Shown here: piece by piece, positions 12,965 to 14,480 of the stretch
Position numbering within the stretch: position 1 is the stretch's first letter
Layout of the letters: the number at the start of each line of letters is the position of its first letter
NCBI GenBank assembly: GCA_934513685.1
Contig: CAKSWY010000037.1
Span: forward strand, 1-14,480
Reading direction: 5' to 3'
Origin: an uncultured Oscillospiraceae bacterium
GTDB lineage: Bacteria; Bacillota; Clostridia; Oscillospirales; Ruminococcaceae
Length of the DNA stretch: 14,480 nt
Translations under genes and position numbers: made by a program
The notes under the pieces: model-generated
Told to the model about the DNA's origin: nothing
Databases searched by the model: none
The model's input: only the letters and a program-made list of their open reading frames with translations

Positions 12965-13279
12965 ATGAACAATCTTCATGTTAAAACCGGCGACACCGTG
13001 ATGATCATCAGCGGCAAAGACAAGGGCCAGACCGGCAAGGTCCTGGCTGTCAGCCCCAAAGAGGGTAAGGTCATTGTTGAAGGTCACAACATGGTCACCA
13101 AGCACGTCAAGCCTCGCCGTCAGGGCGAGCAGGGCGGCATCGTGAAGGCCGAGGGCGCCATGTACGCCTGCAAGGTCATGCCGGTTTGCCCCAAGTGCGG
13201 CAAGGCCACCCGCGTGGGCCACACCGTCAAGGAAGGCAAGAACGTCCGCATCTGCAAGAAGTGCGGCGCAGAACTGTAA
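12965..13279 (+). CDS. rplX: 50S ribosomal protein L24, zinc-ribbon type
   Basis: 104 residues. The N-terminal KOW domain is HVKTGDTVMIISGKDKGQTG followed by KVLAVSPKEGKVIVEG and the typical NMVTKHVKP. The C-terminal part carries two CxxC pairs, CPKCGKATRVGH and ICKKCGAEL (about residues 75-78 and 98-101), which should hold zinc. Many Clostridia L24 proteins keep these cysteines while others have lost them. L24 is an early 50S assembly protein near the tunnel exit. Start ATG 12965 follows AGGAGG; rplE begins 16 bases after the stop. Confidence 0.97.
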   Translation: MNNLHVKTGDTVMIISGKDKGQTGKVLAVSPKEGKVIVEGHNMVTKHVKPRRQGEQGGIVKAEGAMYACKVMPVCPKCGKATRVGHTVKEGKNVRICKKCGAEL

Positions 13280-13295
13280 GGGAGGGTAAGAACGA

Positions 13296-13835
13296 ATGGC
13301 TCGTTTGAAAGATAAGTACGTCAGCGAAATCGCTCCCGCCCTGTACAAGAAGTTCGGCTATAAGAGCGTGATGCAGATTCCCAAGCTGGATAAGGTCGTT
13401 ATCAACGTGGGCTGCGGCGAAGTCAAGGACAACTCCAAGATCATGGACGCCATCCTGGCTGACCTGGCCACCATCACCGGCCAGAAGGCTGTGGTTTGCC
13501 GCGCGAAGAAGAGCGTTGCGAACTTCAAGCTGCGCGAGGGCATGCCCATCGGCGCGAAGGTCACCCTGCGCGGTGAGCGCATGTACGAGTTTGTGGACCG
13601 CTTCTTCAGCGTTGCCCTGCCTCGTGTGCGTGACTTCCGCGGCATCAACGGCAACTCCTTCGACGGCCGCGGCAACTACGCCTGCGGCATCAAGGAGCAG
13701 CTGATCTTCCCTGAGATCGAGTACGATAAGATCGACGCGGTCCGCGGCATGGACATCTGCTTCGTGACCACCGCTAAGACCGACGAGGAAGCCAAGGAGC
13801 TGCTGAAGGCCCTGGGCGCCCCGTTCGCTAACTAA
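13296..13835 (+). CDS. rplE: 50S ribosomal protein L5
   Basis: 179 residues, the standard length for L5. Conserved parts are MQIPKLDKVVINVGCGE, the RAKKSVANFKLREGMPIGAK loop with GAKVTLRGERMYEF following, LPRVRDFRGINGNSFDGRGN, and near the end FPEIEYDKIDAVRGMDI. L5 joins 5S rRNA to the 50S and contacts P-site tRNA and S13. GGGAGGG lies before ATG 13296. In E. coli the S8 repressor site is at the start of this gene; here the spacer before rplE is only 16 bases with no obvious helix. Confidence 0.98.
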   Translation: MARLKDKYVSEIAPALYKKFGYKSVMQIPKLDKVVINVGCGEVKDNSKIMDAILADLATITGQKAVVCRAKKSVANFKLREGMPIGAKVTLRGERMYEFVDRFFSVALPRVRDFRGINGNSFDGRGNYACGIKEQLIFPEIEYDKIDAVRGMDICFVTTAKTDEEAKELLKALGAPFAN

Positions 13836-13849
13836 GGGAGGGTTTGACT

Positions 13850-14035
13850 GTGGCTAAGACTTCTATGAAAATCAAGCAGCAGCGCGAGGCCAAGTTCTCT
13901 ACCCGCGCCTACAACCGCTGCAAGATCTGCGGCCGTCCCCACGCTTACCTGCGCAAGTACGGCGTTTGCCGTATCTGCTTCCGGGAGCTGGCCTATAAGG
14001 GCGAGATCCCCGGCGTGAAGAAAGCCAGCTGGTAA
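13850..14035 (+). CDS. rpsZ: 30S ribosomal protein S14, type Z (zinc)
   Basis: 61 residues from GTG 13850, which restores the family's usual start AKTSMKIKQQREAKFSTRAY. An in-frame TTG at 13844 would add two residues and fits less well with GGGAGGG at 13836-13842. Two CxxC pairs, CKICGRPHAYL and CRICFREL, form the zinc site of the short (C+) S14 found in many Firmicutes; the protein ends GEIPGVKKASW. S14 assembles late into the 30S head. Also commonly named rpsN. A 113-base structured gap separates it from rpsH, unlike the other tight spacings. Confidence 0.97.
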   Translation: MAKTSMKIKQQREAKFSTRAYNRCKICGRPHAYLRKYGVCRICFRELAYKGEIPGVKKASW

Positions 14036-14043
14036 ACACTGAA

Positions 14044-14101
14044 GGCGCTAAGCGCCGACGGTTTTACAAATAAAGCCCGGGGCGTTTTCAACGGTCCGGG
14101 C
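14044..14101 (+). promoter_or_regulatory. Structured spacer before rpsH
   Basis: GGCGCT (14044-14049) pairs with AGCGCC (14051-14056), really a tight palindrome with 5 firm pairs and a 3-nt loop. GCCCGG (14075-14080) pairs with CCGGGC (14096-14101), enclosing a 2x2 internal loop and an inner CGTT (14083-14086)/AACG (14090-14093) stem with a 3-nt loop. There is no following T-tract. In E. coli S8 represses the spc operon through an RNA that mimics its 16S site; whether this is such a site cannot be told by eye. Confidence 0.45.
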
Positions 14102-14148
14102 AAATGTACGAACAGACAAAACAAGAACCTATCAAGGAGGTTAGTGGC

Positions 14149-14480
14149 ATGCAAATCACCGATCCTATCGCGGACCTGCTCACCCGCATCCGCAACGCCA
14201 GCACTGCCAAACACCCTTCTGTTGAGGTCCCCGCTTCCAACCTGAAGAAGGCCATCTGCCAGATTCTGGTTGACGAGGGCTACATCAAGGGTATGCAGGT
14301 GACTGAGGACAACAAGCAGGGTATGATCAAGCTGACCCTGAAGTACCAGGAGAATGGCGCTCCCGTCATCGCCGGCCTGCGCCGTGTTTCCAAGCCCGGC
14401 CTGCGTATCTACACCAACTGCGAGGATATGCCCAAGGTCATGAAGGGCCTGGGCACCGCGATCATTTCCACCTCCAAGGG
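14149..14480 (+). CDS. rpsH: 30S ribosomal protein S8 (3' end outside window)
   Basis: The first 110 codons of S8 (usually about 132), cut by the window edge. MQITDPIADLLTRIRNA is the family's N-terminal helix; KKAICQILVDEGYIKG follows, then the KPGLRIYTN and GLGTAIISTSKG blocks of the C-terminal domain. The last is the start of the STS.G motif that contacts 16S helix 21. AAGGAGG lies 8 bases before ATG 14149. In E. coli S8 is the translational repressor of the spc operon; the structured spacer just before this gene is worth testing as a target. Confidence 0.97.
   Translation, partial: MQITDPIADLLTRIRNASTAKHPSVEVPASNLKKAICQILVDEGYIKGMQVTEDNKQGMIKLTLKYQENGAPVIAGLRRVSKPGLRIYTNCEDMPKVMKGLGTAIISTSK

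Noticed and set aside
11833..12972. Long minus-strand open frame across rplP-rplN (379 codons)
   Set aside because: It spans four convincing ribosomal protein genes in antisense and has shadow-like composition.
1..14480. CRISPR arrays, tRNA or rRNA genes, insertion sequences or phage genes
   Set aside because: No regular spaced repeats, no cloverleaf or rRNA sequence and no transposase, integrase or phage-like protein were seen on either strand.

Overview
This is a chromosomal segment of a G+C-rich member of the Clostridia, most likely the Oscillospiraceae (Ruminococcaceae), such as a Faecalibacterium/Gemmiger/Subdoligranulum-type gut anaerobe. The placement is an inference. It rests on strong AGGAGG-type ribosome binding sites, a zinc-binding (type Z) S14, an L24 with a C-terminal zinc ribbon, the Firmicutes-style trmK-nif3 pair, a rubrerythrin gene and high G+C coding sequence with A+T-rich promoters. 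Every gene I can support reads on the + strand.

Layout. 1-183: the end of a rubrerythrin gene, closed by a good intrinsic terminator. 351-2674: a near-consensus promoter and a 740-residue DUF2142-type polytopic membrane protein. 2689-4570: a probable promoter, then a 65-residue DUF1858 protein, trmK (tRNA m1A22 methyltransferase, probably starting at a TTG inside a TTGA overlap) and a Nif3/YqfO-family dinuclear-metal protein. 4571-5105: 535 bases without a convincing gene, holding a bulged palindrome with two opposed -10 sequences and a large hairpin. 5106-6854: rqcH (bacterial Rqc2, NFACT family), which adds alanine tails on stalled 50S subunits. 6855-7384: the end of the rqcH transcript, an A-tract-rich promoter region and a leader of about 320 nt for the ribosomal protein operon. 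7385-14480: the S10-spc ribosomal protein cluster in canonical order: rpsJ, rplC, rplD, rplW, rplB, rpsS, rplV, rpsC, rplP, rpmC, rpsQ, rplN, rplX, rplE, rpsN (type Z) and the first part of rpsH, which runs off the window.

How it works together. The ribosomal genes are tightly packed, with gaps of about 8 to 30 bases or stop/start overlaps (rplD/rplW, rpsC/rplP, rplP/rpmC), as expected for one long co-regulated transcript. The exceptions stand out: the rpsJ leader, and the spacers rpsJ-rplC (157 nt), rplW-rplB (79 nt) and rpsN-rpsH (113 nt). All four hold visible RNA secondary structure and are the natural places for autoregulation by ribosomal proteins. The most interesting is the rpsJ-rplC spacer, which folds by eye into a closed multi-branch junction whose closing helix competes with a hairpin near the rplC ribosome binding site. 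The rpsJ leader holds an attenuator-like set of alternative pairings. I did not find an obviously new protein system: the protein content is largely housekeeping, and the novelty, if any, is in these RNA regions. All structures were found by reading complementarity by eye; no folding or database search was run.
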